From: Methanolinea sp. UBA277
GTDB taxonomy: Archaea > Halobacteriota > Methanomicrobia > Methanomicrobiales > Methanospirillaceae
NCBI GenBank assembly: GCA_002499905.1
Contig: DANP01000020.1
Location: forward strand, 186,001-250,000
Direction: 5' to 3'
DNA length: 64,000 nucleotides
The notes under the pieces are model-generated. The model saw nothing but the letters and a program-made list of their open reading frames with translations. It did no database searches and was not told the DNA's origin. The translations under genes were made by a program, and so were the position numbers. This document shows, one piece after another, positions 1-8,974 of the stretch (positions are counted from its first letter, which is position 1; every line of letters begins with the position of its first letter).

Positions 1-1
1 C

Positions 2-1012
2 CACCTCCTCCTGCTGGCCGCAGGCATGGACTCGATGATCGTGGGTGAAGACCAGATCATCGGGCAGCTCAGGGATGCCCTTGCCCTGGCAAAGGAGGCG
101 GACACCGCCAGCCCGGTCCTCGAGCTCTGCATCAACAAGGCAGTGCATGTCGGGGTCGAGGTGCGCCGGCAGACCCAGATCAACCGTGGGGCGGTCTCCA
201 TCGGTTCCGCGGCCGTCCTGCTCGCCGAGGAACAGCTCGGCAGCCTTGAGGGAAAGCACATCCTCGTGGTCGGGTCCGGGGAGATGGGGATGCTCGTTGC
301 CCAGGCCCTGGCCGCCAAGAAACTGACTGCAATGTACGTGGCCAACCGGACCTACCAGCGTGCGGAAGTGCTGGCAAAGAAGATCGGGGGAAAGGCGGTG
401 AAGCTGACAGAGCTCCCGCGCTATATGATCCTCTCAGATGTGGTCATCTCCTGCACCTCTGCACCCCACCCGGTCATCTACCGGGAGCACCTGCGGGAGA
501 TCATGCGGAACCGGTGCTGGCCCCTTGACGGGCACCCGCGGCCCCTGGTCCTGATCGACATCGCCCAGCCGCGCGATGTCGAGGACGGCGCAGAGGAGAT
601 CGACGGCATCCACCTCTTTACCATCGACAGCCTCCGGCGCATCAATGAGCTCACCATGAGCTCCCGGAAAGAGGCGGCAGAGAAAGCCAGCTCCTTTGTC
701 GAGGGGGAACTGTACCAATTCATCCGGCTCCTGAACGGGAAGGCTGCTGACGAGACCCTGTCGCTCCTCCACACCTGGGCGGAATCGATCCGGCTGCGGG
801 AGCGGGACCGTGCCCTCTCCCGGCTCGGAACCGGAGACCCGAGGGCAGGAGAGGTTGTCGACGACTTCTCCCGGGCCCTGGTGAGCAAGATCCTCTCTGA
901 TGTGACCGTCTCCATACGGCTCTGTGCAGAGGACGGCAACCTTGAGTACGCCCGGTCGCTGGTCGATGCAATTACCAAAGGTGAGAAGATATGTTTCCGC
1001 AACGAAGAATGA
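2..1012 (+). CDS. hemA: Glutamyl-tRNA reductase, 5' end outside the window
   Basis: This enzyme reduces glutamyl-tRNA(Glu) with NADPH to glutamate-1-semialdehyde, the first step of the C5 tetrapyrrole route. The reading frame is open from base 2, and the visible protein begins inside the family signature (AAGMDSMIVGEDQI), so the N-terminal catalytic-cysteine domain lies before the window. A Rossmann nucleotide-binding segment (VVGSGEMGMLVAQAL) follows about 80 residues in, then the helical dimerisation region. The stop codon overlaps hemB by 22 bases, so it heads or continues the tetrapyrrole operon. Identity is secure; only the start is unknown. Confidence 0.95.
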   Translation, partial: HLLLLAAGMDSMIVGEDQIIGQLRDALALAKEADTASPVLELCINKAVHVGVEVRRQTQINRGAVSIGSAAVLLAEEQLGSLEGKHILVVGSGEMGMLVAQALAAKKLTAMYVANRTYQRAEVLAKKIGGKAVKLTELPRYMILSDVVISCTSAPHPVIYREHLREIMRNRCWPLDGHPRPLVLIDIAQPRDVEDGAEEIDGIHLFTIDSLRRINELTMSSRKEAAEKASSFVEGELYQFIRLLNGKAADETLSLLHTWAESIRLRERDRALSRLGTGDPRAGEVVDDFSRALVSKILSDVTVSIRLCAEDGNLEYARSLVDAITKGEKICFRNEE

Positions 1013-1974
1013 GGAGGCTGCGGGGGAGACTGATCCAGCCTCTCGTGAGGGAGCACGTGCTCTCGAAGACTGACCTCGTGGCCCCCCTGTTCGTGGATGA
1101 GACCGCCATAAGGCCGGCCCCCATCGCCTCCATGCCGGGACAGGTCCGCCACCCCGCAGGCGGTATCGTCCGGGCGGCAGAAGATCTTCGGGAAAAGGGT
1201 ATTCTGGCCGTTCTGCTCTTTGGCATCCCGGCACGGAAGGATGCCGGAGCATCGGAGGCTTTCAATCCGGAGGGGATCGTCCAGCAGGCGGTCCGATCGA
1301 TCAAGGCAGCCCTCCCGGAGATGGTGGTGATCACCGATGTCTGTGCCTGCGAATATACCGACCATGGCCACTGCGGGATCATCGGGGAAGGCCCCTGTGG
1401 TCCGGACCTCGACAACGACCGGTCCCTTGAGCTCATGGCACGAATTGCTGTCAGCCATGCCCGGGCAGGGGCGGATATCGTTGCCCCCTCCTGTATGCTT
1501 GACGGCATGGTTACTATTATCCGGCGGGCGCTGGATGACGCCGGATTCACGGATACGGCTATCATGTCCTACTCCACCAAGTTTGACAGCGCCCTTTACG
1601 GACCGTTCCGGGAGGCGGCCGAGTCCGGGTTTTTCTTCGGAGACCGGAGCACCTACCAGATCAGCCCGGCGAACGGGCGGGAGGCGGTCAGGGAGTCCGA
1701 GCTCGATGCCATGGAAGGGGCTGATATCCTGATGGTGAAGCCGGCCGGGTTCTATCTCGACCTTGTCGCCGAAATCCGGACGCTCGGTCTGCCTGTGGCA
1801 GCGTACCAGGTAAGCGGAGAGTACGCGATGATCAGGGCCGCAGCGGCCCAGGGATGGATCGATGAGAAGAAGGTGGTGATGGAGAGCCTCCTCTGCATGA
1901 AGCGGGCGGGAGCGGACCTGATCATCACCTATTTTGCCGGAAATGCGGCGGGGTGGATGGATGAAGAGCAGTGA
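991..1974 (+). CDS. hemB: Delta-aminolevulinic acid dehydratase (porphobilinogen synthase)
   Basis: The enzyme condenses two 5-aminolevulinate molecules to porphobilinogen. The 327-residue length is normal. The cysteine-rich metal site DVCACEYTDHGHCG (Cys118, Cys120, Cys128) indicates a zinc-type enzyme. The Schiff-base lysines lie in STKFDS (Lys197) and MVKPAG (Lys250). The ATG falls inside the end of hemA, and the gene overlaps hemL by 14 bases, so it is translated as part of the same polycistron. Confidence 0.97.
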   Translation: MFPQRRMRRLRGRLIQPLVREHVLSKTDLVAPLFVDETAIRPAPIASMPGQVRHPAGGIVRAAEDLREKGILAVLLFGIPARKDAGASEAFNPEGIVQQAVRSIKAALPEMVVITDVCACEYTDHGHCGIIGEGPCGPDLDNDRSLELMARIAVSHARAGADIVAPSCMLDGMVTIIRRALDDAGFTDTAIMSYSTKFDSALYGPFREAAESGFFFGDRSTYQISPANGREAVRESELDAMEGADILMVKPAGFYLDLVAEIRTLGLPVAAYQVSGEYAMIRAAAAQGWIDEKKVVMESLLCMKRAGADLIITYFAGNAAGWMDEEQ

Positions 1975-3202
1975 TCTCTACCAAAAGGCACTGGGACTGA
2001 TGCCCGGCGGCGTGAGCAGCCCGGTACGGGCGATAAAACCGTACCCGTTCTATACCAGGGCCGGTGACGGCTCGCAGATCACCACGGTTGACGGGGAAGT
2101 CCTGATCGACTGCTGCATGGCCTACGGCCCCCTGATCCTCGGCCATACCCATCCCATCATCCACCAGGCAATCATCTGGCAGCTCTCGAAAGGCTGGCTC
2201 TACGGGACACCCGCCCCCATCGAACCGGAGTTTGCAGAGATGATTGCCCGCGATCACCCCGGGATGGACATGATCCGGTTCGTCTCGAGCGGGTCGGAGG
2301 CCACCATGGCCGCAATCCGCCTGGCACGGGGGTTTTCCGGGAAGCAGGATATCGTCAAGGTGGAGGGGGGCTTCCATGGCGCCCACGACGGCGTGCTGGT
2401 GAAGGCCGGTTCAGGGGCCACCACCCACGGCGTGCCCGATTCCGCCGGGGTCCTCCCTGATGTGGTTTCCCATACCCGGCAGGTCCCCTATAATGATCCG
2501 GTGGCACTGGAAAGCCTCCTCTCCCGGGAGAACGACATCGCTGCCTTCATCCTTGAGCCGGTGATGGGAAACATCGGGCCTGTCCTCCCTGAAGAATCCT
2601 ACCTCAGGGAGGCGAGGGAGATCACCCGGGCTCATGATGTGCTCCTCATCTTTGATGAAGTCATCACCGGCTACCGGCTGGGTATCGGCGGCGCCCAGGT
2701 GATGTACGGGGTGAAGCCTGACCTCACCACGCTCGGAAAGATCATCGGGGGCGGCCTTCCCATCGGTGCGTTCGGGGGCAGAAGGGAGATCATGGAACTC
2801 ATCTCCCCGTCAGGACCGGTGTACCAGGCAGGAACCTTCTCCGGAAATCCCCTCTCCCTCTCCGCAGGCATGGCCACCGTCCGGTGGCTCCACGCCCACC
2901 GGGGTATCTACCGGGTCATGGATGCTGCGGGAGCGAGGATCGGTGATGCGGTGGCCGACAGGTCAGGGGGATCCTTTGTCAGGCTCGGGTCGATGTTCAA
3001 GTACTTCTTCAGGAATGATCCCCCCCGCAACTACCAGGAGGCAAAGGAATGCGAAACCTTGAGATTTGCGGCATTCTGGGCAGCGATGCGGAAAGAGGGC
3101 ATTTTCCTCCCCCCGTCCCAGTTTGAGACCAACTTCCTCTCGGCTGTCCACGAAGACGAAGACATCGGGCGGATTGCGGCGGCATACCGGGCATGCATCT
3201 GA
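1961..3202 (+). CDS. hemL: Glutamate-1-semialdehyde 2,1-aminomutase
   Basis: This PLP enzyme converts glutamate-1-semialdehyde to 5-aminolevulinate, bridging the hemA and hemB products. The start at 1961 gives the family N-terminus (MKSSDLYQKALGLMPGGV); an upstream in-frame ATG at 1934 would add nine atypical residues inside hemB. The PLP lysine is Lys260 in LGKIIGGGLP, and the cofactor-binding aspartate is in FDEVITGYR (about 231-239). It overlaps hemB by 14 and hemC by 10 bases. The 413-residue length is typical. Confidence 0.96.
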   Translation: MKSSDLYQKALGLMPGGVSSPVRAIKPYPFYTRAGDGSQITTVDGEVLIDCCMAYGPLILGHTHPIIHQAIIWQLSKGWLYGTPAPIEPEFAEMIARDHPGMDMIRFVSSGSEATMAAIRLARGFSGKQDIVKVEGGFHGAHDGVLVKAGSGATTHGVPDSAGVLPDVVSHTRQVPYNDPVALESLLSRENDIAAFILEPVMGNIGPVLPEESYLREAREITRAHDVLLIFDEVITGYRLGIGGAQVMYGVKPDLTTLGKIIGGGLPIGAFGGRREIMELISPSGPVYQAGTFSGNPLSLSAGMATVRWLHAHRGIYRVMDAAGARIGDAVADRSGGSFVRLGSMFKYFFRNDPPRNYQEAKECETLRFAAFWAAMRKEGIFLPPSQFETNFLSAVHEDEDIGRIAAAYRACI

Positions 3203-4083
3203 GGATCGGGACACGGGGGAGCCGGCTTGCCCTGGTGCAGGCTGGGCAGGTGGCGGCGCTGCTCGGTGACCGGGGATACAAAACAGAACTCTCCATCATC
3301 ACCACCAAAGGGGATACGGTTGACGGGGTTCCGCTCCACGAGATCGGCGGGCAGGGGGTCTTTGTACGTGCCCTGGACGACGCCATCCTCGCCGGCAGGG
3401 TTGATTGCGCCGTTCACAGCATGAAGGACATCCCTGCGCTCCGGCCGACCGGGGTCTCCACGGCCGCCATCCTGGAACGGGACTCTCCTGCCGATTTCCT
3501 GGCCCATACACTCCCGCTCGATACCGTGACGATCATCGGGACATCGAGCACCAGGAGACGGGCCCAGATCCTCCGCAACCTGCCGGGAAAATTCGTGGAG
3601 CACCTGCGGGGGAATGTGGACACCCGGCTCCGGAAACTCACCGACGGGCAGTACGATGCCATTGTGCTTGCCGAAGCGGGGATCGAGCGGATGTCCCTCT
3701 CGGTTCCGGGGACCAGGCTGGCTCCGGAGCTGTTCGTCCCGTCACCAAACCAGGGAACCATTGCCGTGGTGTGCCGGGACGACCCGGCAGTGACCGCGAT
3801 CCTGTCGGAGATAGATCATCCGGCGACCCGCTTCGATACCGGGGTTGAACGGGCGGTGATGCAGGAGGTGGGTGGCGGGTGCTTCACCCCCCAGGGGATC
3901 TACTGCACCAACGGTCACCTCATCGGAGAAATCCTCTCCCTTGACGGCGACCGGCAGGTACGGATCGAAGAGGATGTCGCCTCGCTGGGCGAGGCACGGA
4001 TCTTCGGGAGAACCCTCCGCAGAGAGGGGAGAGATCTGATCAGGGAAGCGTACGAGAGACTGGGGATTGATGATGAACGGTAA
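3193..4083 (+). CDS. hemC: Hydroxymethylbilane synthase (porphobilinogen deaminase)
   Basis: It polymerises four porphobilinogens to hydroxymethylbilane. Conserved DCAVHSMKD (71-79) carries the catalytic aspartate region, TSSTRRRAQ the substrate arginines, and the dipyrromethane cofactor cysteine is Cys230 in GGGCFTPQG. The usual PAPGQG segment reads PSPNQG. The next gene is cobA, not hemD, so the uroporphyrinogen III synthase needed after this step is not encoded beside it. It overlaps cobA by up to 14 bases. Confidence 0.95.
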   Translation: MHLRIGTRGSRLALVQAGQVAALLGDRGYKTELSIITTKGDTVDGVPLHEIGGQGVFVRALDDAILAGRVDCAVHSMKDIPALRPTGVSTAAILERDSPADFLAHTLPLDTVTIIGTSSTRRRAQILRNLPGKFVEHLRGNVDTRLRKLTDGQYDAIVLAEAGIERMSLSVPGTRLAPELFVPSPNQGTIAVVCRDDPAVTAILSEIDHPATRFDTGVERAVMQEVGGGCFTPQGIYCTNGHLIGEILSLDGDRQVRIEEDVASLGEARIFGRTLRREGRDLIREAYERLGIDDER

Positions 4084-4855
4084 GGTGTATCTGGTAGGTG
4101 CAGGGCCGGGCGGGGAACTACTTCTCACTCTCAGGGCCCGTGCGGTGATCGATTCGGCAGATGTGATCCTCTACGACCAGCTGCCCGGCGAAGAGATCCT
4201 CGCCGGCCTGCCGGAACGGGCAGAGAAGATCGATTGCGGGAAGTACGGATCACAGCATATCCTCGAGCAGGAAGAGATCGAGGATCTGATGGTTGCAAAG
4301 GCCAGGGAGGGAAAACAGGTGGTCCGGCTGAAGGGAGGCGATCCCTTCATGTTCGGCAGAGGAGGCGAGGAGCTCGAAGTGCTCCGCGCTCATGGGATCC
4401 CGGTGGAGCTCGTCCCGGGGATAACGAGCGCACTTGCCGTTCCCGGCGCCGTGGGCATACCGCTGACCCACCGGAAGTTTGCTTCGCAGGTCACCGTGAT
4501 CACCGGCCACGAGGACCCCACCAAGCCGGAACCCGCCCTTGACTGGGAACTCCTGGCCCGGCAGCGGGGAACCATCGTGATCCTGATGGGAGTCAGGAAT
4601 CTCCCGAAGATCGCCTCCTCCCTGATCGCGAATGGAAAGGATCCTGCCACCCCCGTTGCGATCATCGAGGAGGGGCTCCGCAGGACCCAGCGGGTGACCA
4701 CCGGGACCCTCCGGGACATCGGCAGGATTGCCGGGGAGAAGGGTGTGGAGCCCCCGGCGGTTATCGTCATCGGAGGTGTGGTCTCCCTCTATCGTGAAGG
4801 GGAGACCCTCATTCCCCCCCTGACCCCGGGATCGCCGCTGACAGAAAAGTCTTAA
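4070..4855 (+). CDS. cobA: Uroporphyrinogen-III C-methyltransferase (SUMT)
   Basis: This SAM-dependent methyltransferase makes precorrin-2 from uroporphyrinogen III, the branch point to cobamides, sirohaem and coenzyme F430. The N-terminal GAGPGGELLLTLRA loop, VRLKGGDPFMFGRGGEE and the PGITSALAVPGAVGIPLTHR motif are diagnostic of SUMT. Starts at 4070 and 4073 (ATGATG) are both possible; a TTG at 4067 is less likely. At about 260 residues it is a single domain without a fused HemD. The stop TAA shares one base with the ATG of cbiT. Confidence 0.93.
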   Translation: MMNGKVYLVGAGPGGELLLTLRARAVIDSADVILYDQLPGEEILAGLPERAEKIDCGKYGSQHILEQEEIEDLMVAKAREGKQVVRLKGGDPFMFGRGGEELEVLRAHGIPVELVPGITSALAVPGAVGIPLTHRKFASQVTVITGHEDPTKPEPALDWELLARQRGTIVILMGVRNLPKIASSLIANGKDPATPVAIIEEGLRRTQRVTTGTLRDIGRIAGEKGVEPPAVIVIGGVVSLYREGETLIPPLTPGSPLTEKS

Positions 4856-5412
4856 TGTTGCACCACGACCCAGCTGTAGGAGAGATGACCCTTCCAGGCG
4901 GCCCCACCAAGGACGAGATCATGGCCATCTCGCTCCAGAAACTCGGACTGCAGAGCGGAGACGTTTTTGTGGATATCGGCTGCGGGACCGGGAAGGTTGC
5001 GGTGCATGCCGCACCGTTCGTGCAGAAGGTGTACGCGGTGGATATCCGCGAAGAGGCGGTCCGGTGCACCCGCGACGAGGCCGCCCGCTGCGGGCTCTCC
5101 ACCATCGAGATCTCCTGCGAGCACGGTGCCGACCTCCTGATGCGCCTGCCGCACGTCGATTGTGCGTTCATCGGAGGATCTCGGGATCTCTCCCGCGTGC
5201 TGGCCCTGATCGCCGAAAAGCGGGTCCGGTCGGTGGTGGTGAACGCGGTGCTCCTCTCAACCCTCCATGAAGCGGTCTCCACCATGGAGCGGCTCGGGAT
5301 CTTCAGGGAGGTGGTCCACGTGATGGTCTCGCGTTCCAGCCCGCTCGGCGGAGGGCTGATGTTCAGGCCGCTTGACCCGGTGTATATCATTGTGGGAGGC
5401 ACCCCATGCTGA
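4855..5412 (+). CDS. cbiT: Cobalt-precorrin-6B C15-methyltransferase (decarboxylating)
   Basis: It methylates C15 and decarboxylates the C12 acetate of the corrin intermediate. The protein is a class I SAM methyltransferase, unlike the tetrapyrrole methylases around it: motif I is DIGCGTGKVAVHAA (about 38-51), and the N-terminal TLPGGPTKDEI segment is typical of CbiT. At 185 residues it is the stand-alone anaerobic form, not a CobL-type fusion with CbiE; cbiE is a separate gene at the end of the run. It overlaps cbiL by 7 bases. Confidence 0.93.
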   Translation: MLHHDPAVGEMTLPGGPTKDEIMAISLQKLGLQSGDVFVDIGCGTGKVAVHAAPFVQKVYAVDIREEAVRCTRDEAARCGLSTIEISCEHGADLLMRLPHVDCAFIGGSRDLSRVLALIAEKRVRSVVVNAVLLSTLHEAVSTMERLGIFREVVHVMVSRSSPLGGGLMFRPLDPVYIIVGGTPC

Positions 5413-6014
5413 TCGGCCTTGGGCTCGGGCCCGGGGAACCCGAGTACCTCACCCTCCGGGCAGTCCGGCTCCTGAAGGAAGCTGATGCCGTTTTTGTGCC
5501 GGGACGGATCGCCTACGATCTGGTGGCACCGTACCGGAAGGCGGAGATCCTCGAATTTCCCATGACCGACAATGAAACGGTGATCGCCGCCTGCATGGAA
5601 CGGAACGCCGACAGGATCGCCCCGGTGGCAGCGACCGGCACGGCAGTGCTCGGGCTCATCGGCGACCCGAACTTCTTCTCGACCTACTCCCGGCTCTGCG
5701 AGGCGATCCAGGTGCGCCACCCCGGCATCGGGTGCCGGACGGAACCGGCCATCAGCTCCATTACCGCATTCGCTTCGGTAGCAGGGGTCTCGCTCTCTGA
5801 AGGCTTCATGGTCACGGACGGCCCGGATGAGGTCCCCTGCCGTATTCAGCTGAAAGTCAAACGCCCCCGGGAAGCCGCCGCACGCCTCCGCGAACAGGGG
5901 TACCGTTCGTTTATCCTGGTGGAACGGATGTACATGGGAGACACCCGGGTCTACCGGGACCACGAGCTTCCGGAGCAGAGCGACTACATGAGCATCCTGT
6001 ATGCGAGGCGGTGA
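5406..6014 (+). CDS. cbiL: Cobalt-factor II / precorrin-2 C20-methyltransferase
   Basis: A tetrapyrrole methylase placing the C20 methyl group, which is later lost on ring contraction. The SAM loop GLGLGPGEPEYLTLRAVRLL starts at residue 3, and GDPNFFSTYSRL matches the CbiL/CobI GDP motif. Its 202 residues are short for the family (often about 230), but no truncation is evident. The next gene, cbiF, begins one base after its stop. Substrate form (cobalt factor) is inferred from the anaerobic partner genes. Confidence 0.9.
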   Translation: MLIGLGLGPGEPEYLTLRAVRLLKEADAVFVPGRIAYDLVAPYRKAEILEFPMTDNETVIAACMERNADRIAPVAATGTAVLGLIGDPNFFSTYSRLCEAIQVRHPGIGCRTEPAISSITAFASVAGVSLSEGFMVTDGPDEVPCRIQLKVKRPREAAARLREQGYRSFILVERMYMGDTRVYRDHELPEQSDYMSILYARR

Positions 6015-6015
6015 G

Positions 6016-6732
6016 ATGGGAAAAGTGTGGTTCGTGGGCGCCGGGCCCGGTGCGCCGGACCTGATCACGGTCCGGGGCATGGATCTCATCACCCGTGCTG
6101 ATGTCCTGGTGTACACCGGTTCCCTGGTGAATCCCGCGCTCGTGGAGCGGTCCGGTGCACCGGTAAAGATCGATTCATGGGGAAAGACGCTCGAGGAGAT
6201 CGTTCCCCTGATGGTGCAGCATGCCCAGGAGGGGGCCCTCGTGGTTCGGCTCCATTCCGGAGACCCCGCCATCTTCGGAGCTATCGTAGAACAGATGCGG
6301 CTGCTCGATGAGGCGGGGATCGGGTACGAGGTGGTGCCCGGAGTCTCCTCGCTCTTTGCCGCCGCAGCTGCACTCCGGACCCAGTTTACCCTCGGTGGGG
6401 TTGCCGATACCCTGATCGTGACCCGGCCGGCCGGGAAAACCCTTGAGCGGGACGAGATCCCGGAGCTCTCCATCCACACCGCCACCCTGGTCTTCTTCCT
6501 CGGTACAGACAGGATCGATGAGATCATCGGCAAACTCAGGCGTCCCCCCTCGACTCCGGCAGCGGTAGTCTACCATGCCAGCTGGCCGGATGAGAAGGTG
6601 ATCCGGGGGACCATCGGAGATATCGCAGAAAAGGCTCGTGCCGCGGGAATTACCCGTTCCGCCCTCCTGATCGTGGGCGGGGTGATCGATCCTGCCGACT
6701 CGGGCCACCGGAGGTCGGTGCTCTACTCATGA
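6016..6732 (+). CDS. cbiF: Cobalt-precorrin-4 C11-methyltransferase
   Basis: It transfers a methyl group to C11 of the ring-contracted intermediate. GAGPGAPDLITVRG near the N-terminus, YTGSLV and LHSGDPAIFGA are CbiF/CobM signatures. The ATG at 6016 follows the purine-rich GAGGCGGTGAG and gives the usual MGKVWFVGAGPG start; an in-frame ATG at 6001 overlaps cbiL. It shares ATGA with cbiG. Confidence 0.93.
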   Translation: MGKVWFVGAGPGAPDLITVRGMDLITRADVLVYTGSLVNPALVERSGAPVKIDSWGKTLEEIVPLMVQHAQEGALVVRLHSGDPAIFGAIVEQMRLLDEAGIGYEVVPGVSSLFAAAAALRTQFTLGGVADTLIVTRPAGKTLERDEIPELSIHTATLVFFLGTDRIDEIIGKLRRPPSTPAAVVYHASWPDEKVIRGTIGDIAEKARAAGITRSALLIVGGVIDPADSGHRRSVLYS

Positions 6733-7598
6733 CGAGAGCGGTCATTTACCTCCCGCGGTTTTACGATGCGGCCCGGCAGATTGCAGAATGCCTCTCTGCT
6801 GACCTGATCGAGTATTCCCCTGCAGCGTTCCGGGAGGCGTCCGGGCAGTATTCCCAGATTGCCGCCGTTATGTCGACCGGTATTGCCGTGAGGGGTATCT
6901 CGCCGCTGCTCTCGGACAAGTGGACCGATCCTGCGGTGGTGGTCGTGACTCCCGATCTCAGGCTTGCCATCCCCCTGATCGGCGGGCACCACGGCGGGAA
7001 TGCTCTTGCCAGGGAGCTTGCACCCCTCGGGACGGTCCCGGTCATCACCACAGCGACCGAACGGGCCGGGGTTCCATCCGCTGAAGGTATCGCTGCGGCT
7101 GGAGGATACGATCTGGTCAACCGGGAGTCATCAAAACCGGTGAACGCTGCCTTTCTCGATGGATCGGCGGGGGTGTACTCGGTTTCAGGCCCCGCCCTGG
7201 TGATCGGGGGGCCGGATGTCGCCTTCCTGGTCGCTGACGGAGAGTATGGCGTGGGGGTCGGGTGCCGGAAAGGAGTATCGGCCGGAGCTGTCGAGGAGGC
7301 GGTCCGCGCCGGACTCGATATCGCCGGTGTGAAGCCCGATGAGGTGCTCGTATACGCCACGACGGTCAGGAAATCCCACGAACAGGGGATTCATGACGCA
7401 GTCCGGGCCCTTGGCCGACCGTTGATCTTCCTCGATGACCGGACCATCAACCGCCATCCGGGGATCTCCCCGTCCGGAGCCTCCCGTCTCGGCTTGGCCG
7501 GGGTCGCCGAACCCTGTGCACTCGCGGTATCGAAGCGGAAGGAACTGGTGCTGCCAAAGATGCTGAAAGGAGGGGTGACCGTTGCCATTGCAAGGTAG
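6729..7598 (+). CDS. cbiG: Cobalt-precorrin-5A hydrolase
   Basis: CbiG opens the delta-lactone and releases acetaldehyde (the C20 unit) in the anaerobic corrin pathway. The N-terminal domain contains VMSTGIAVRGISPLL and LIGGHHGGNALA, and the C-terminal domain carries GVGCRKGVSA, all family signatures. At 289 residues it is a stand-alone, fairly short CbiG. Its presence argues for the oxygen-independent route. It overlaps cbiF by 4 and cbiH by 17 bases. Confidence 0.93.
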   Translation: MTRAVIYLPRFYDAARQIAECLSADLIEYSPAAFREASGQYSQIAAVMSTGIAVRGISPLLSDKWTDPAVVVVTPDLRLAIPLIGGHHGGNALARELAPLGTVPVITTATERAGVPSAEGIAAAGGYDLVNRESSKPVNAAFLDGSAGVYSVSGPALVIGGPDVAFLVADGEYGVGVGCRKGVSAGAVEEAVRAGLDIAGVKPDEVLVYATTVRKSHEQGIHDAVRALGRPLIFLDDRTINRHPGISPSGASRLGLAGVAEPCALAVSKRKELVLPKMLKGGVTVAIAR

Positions 7599-8352
7599 GC
7601 TTGCCATCGTGGGTATTGGACCAGGGAATCCCGCCCATCTCACCGGGCGGGCCCGGGAGGTGCTGGAGCAGGCCGAGTACATCATCGGCAATGACACCTA
7701 CCTGGCCCAGCTCGGCCCGCTCACTGCAGGGAAGAAGGTTATCACGAGCTCGATGGGAAAGGAGGTGGAACGGGCGAGACGATCGATCGAGCTTGCCCGT
7801 GAGGCGGCGGTGGCCATGGTGAGCGGGGGCGATGCCGGTATCTACGGCATGGCAGGAATTGTGCTCGAGATCCTCGAGCACGAGGGATTCGATATCCCCT
7901 GGGAGGTCATCCCGGGCATCACCGCATCACAAGCCGCAGCATCGATCCTCGGCTCACCCCTCTCAGGGGATTTTGCCACCATCAGCCTCTCGGATCTCCT
8001 GACCCCGCTCGAAGTGATTGAACGGCGGCTCCATGCCGCGTTTTCCATGGGAGTGCCGGTGGTCCTCTATAACCCGAAGAGCAGGGGGCGGCCCCACAAC
8101 TTTGCCATGGCCATGGAGATCGCCGGGGCACACCGTTCGCCGTCGACCCCGGTCGGCATCGTGCGGAATGCCTACCGGGACGGTGAGGAAGCGGTGATCA
8201 CCACCCTTGGGGAGGTTGCCGCAGTGGAAGAGCGCGTGGACATGCATACCACGGTCATTGTGGGTGGAGAAGAGACAAGGATCTGGAGGAAGGGAGAGGA
8301 TGTCAAAGGGATCATCACCCCGCGCGGATACCACCGGAAGTACGTATACTGA
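7582..8352 (+). CDS. cbiH: Cobalt-factor III / precorrin-3B C17-methyltransferase
   Basis: This tetrapyrrole methylase methylates C17 and drives ring contraction. GIGPGNPAHLTGRA, NDTYL, SGGDAGIYGMAG and the VLYNPKSRGRP segment identify CbiH/CobJ. The start is a TTG at 7582, preceded at a good distance by AAAGGAGGGG (7565-7574) inside cbiG; no ATG would preserve the N-terminal SAM loop. It overlaps cbiC by 53 bases, the largest overlap in the run. Confidence 0.92.
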   Translation: MPLQGRLAIVGIGPGNPAHLTGRAREVLEQAEYIIGNDTYLAQLGPLTAGKKVITSSMGKEVERARRSIELAREAAVAMVSGGDAGIYGMAGIVLEILEHEGFDIPWEVIPGITASQAAASILGSPLSGDFATISLSDLLTPLEVIERRLHAAFSMGVPVVLYNPKSRGRPHNFAMAMEIAGAHRSPSTPVGIVRNAYRDGEEAVITTLGEVAAVEERVDMHTTVIVGGEETRIWRKGEDVKGIITPRGYHRKYVY

Positions 8353-8974
8353 CCTCGGCGCAACGACTGCCGAGGCGTACGAGATATCGAAGACCAGCAG
8401 GACCCTTGCCCAGGAGGTTATCGGGGACCGGGACTACGAGGACCGGATCCGCCAGCGGTGCTCGGTCGCGGTCGGGGACTTTGCCATGGCCGGTCTCCTC
8501 CGGTTCTGCCATGAACCGGTCGCTGCGGGTCTCACCGCGCTTGAGAAGGGAGCCCCGGTCATCACCGATATCCGGATGGTACAGGTCGGGATCCAGAAGA
8601 AGGGGCACCGGAGCCAGGTCATCTGCGCCCTCGACTACGGCGAGGAGGAGGCGGTATCCCGGGGGATAACGCGGAGCAGGGCCGGGATCCTGGCCCTCGC
8701 CGATCGCCTTGACGGGGCGATTGTCGTTATCGGAAATGCCCCTTCAGCCCTCCTTGCGGTCTGCAATCTGGTCCGGGAAGGCTCCCGTCCGGCCCTGGTC
8801 ATCGGGACCCCGGTCGGTTTCGTCAAGGCAGCAGAGTCCAAGGAGGAGCTTCGTGCCCTTCAGGTCTCCTCCATCTCCAACGAGGGGACCCGGGGGGGAA
8901 CCCCGGTCGCCGTTGCCGCCATCAATGAGATCATCACCATCCATGCTGAACGCCATGCAAAACGCAATTCATGA
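8300..8974 (+). CDS. cbiC: Cobalt-precorrin-8 methylmutase
   Basis: It moves the C11 methyl group to C12, giving the hydrogenobyrinic/cobyrinic skeleton. The core has TDIRMVQVGI, VICALDY and the glycine-rich end IVVIGNAPSALL...TPVGFVKAAESK. The ATG at 8300, after GGAAGGGAGAGG, lies inside cbiH; the longer frame from 8207 reads as cbiH shadow and was trimmed. The product has 224 residues. Confidence 0.9.
   Translation: MSKGSSPRADTTGSTYTDLGATTAEAYEISKTSRTLAQEVIGDRDYEDRIRQRCSVAVGDFAMAGLLRFCHEPVAAGLTALEKGAPVITDIRMVQVGIQKKGHRSQVICALDYGEEEAVSRGITRSRAGILALADRLDGAIVVIGNAPSALLAVCNLVREGSRPALVIGTPVGFVKAAESKEELRALQVSSISNEGTRGGTPVAVAAINEIITIHAERHAKRNS

Noticed and set aside
4809..6533. 574-residue minus-strand open frame
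   Set aside because: Antisense of cobA, cbiT, cbiL and cbiF; low-complexity Ser/Arg/Pro composition and no domain.
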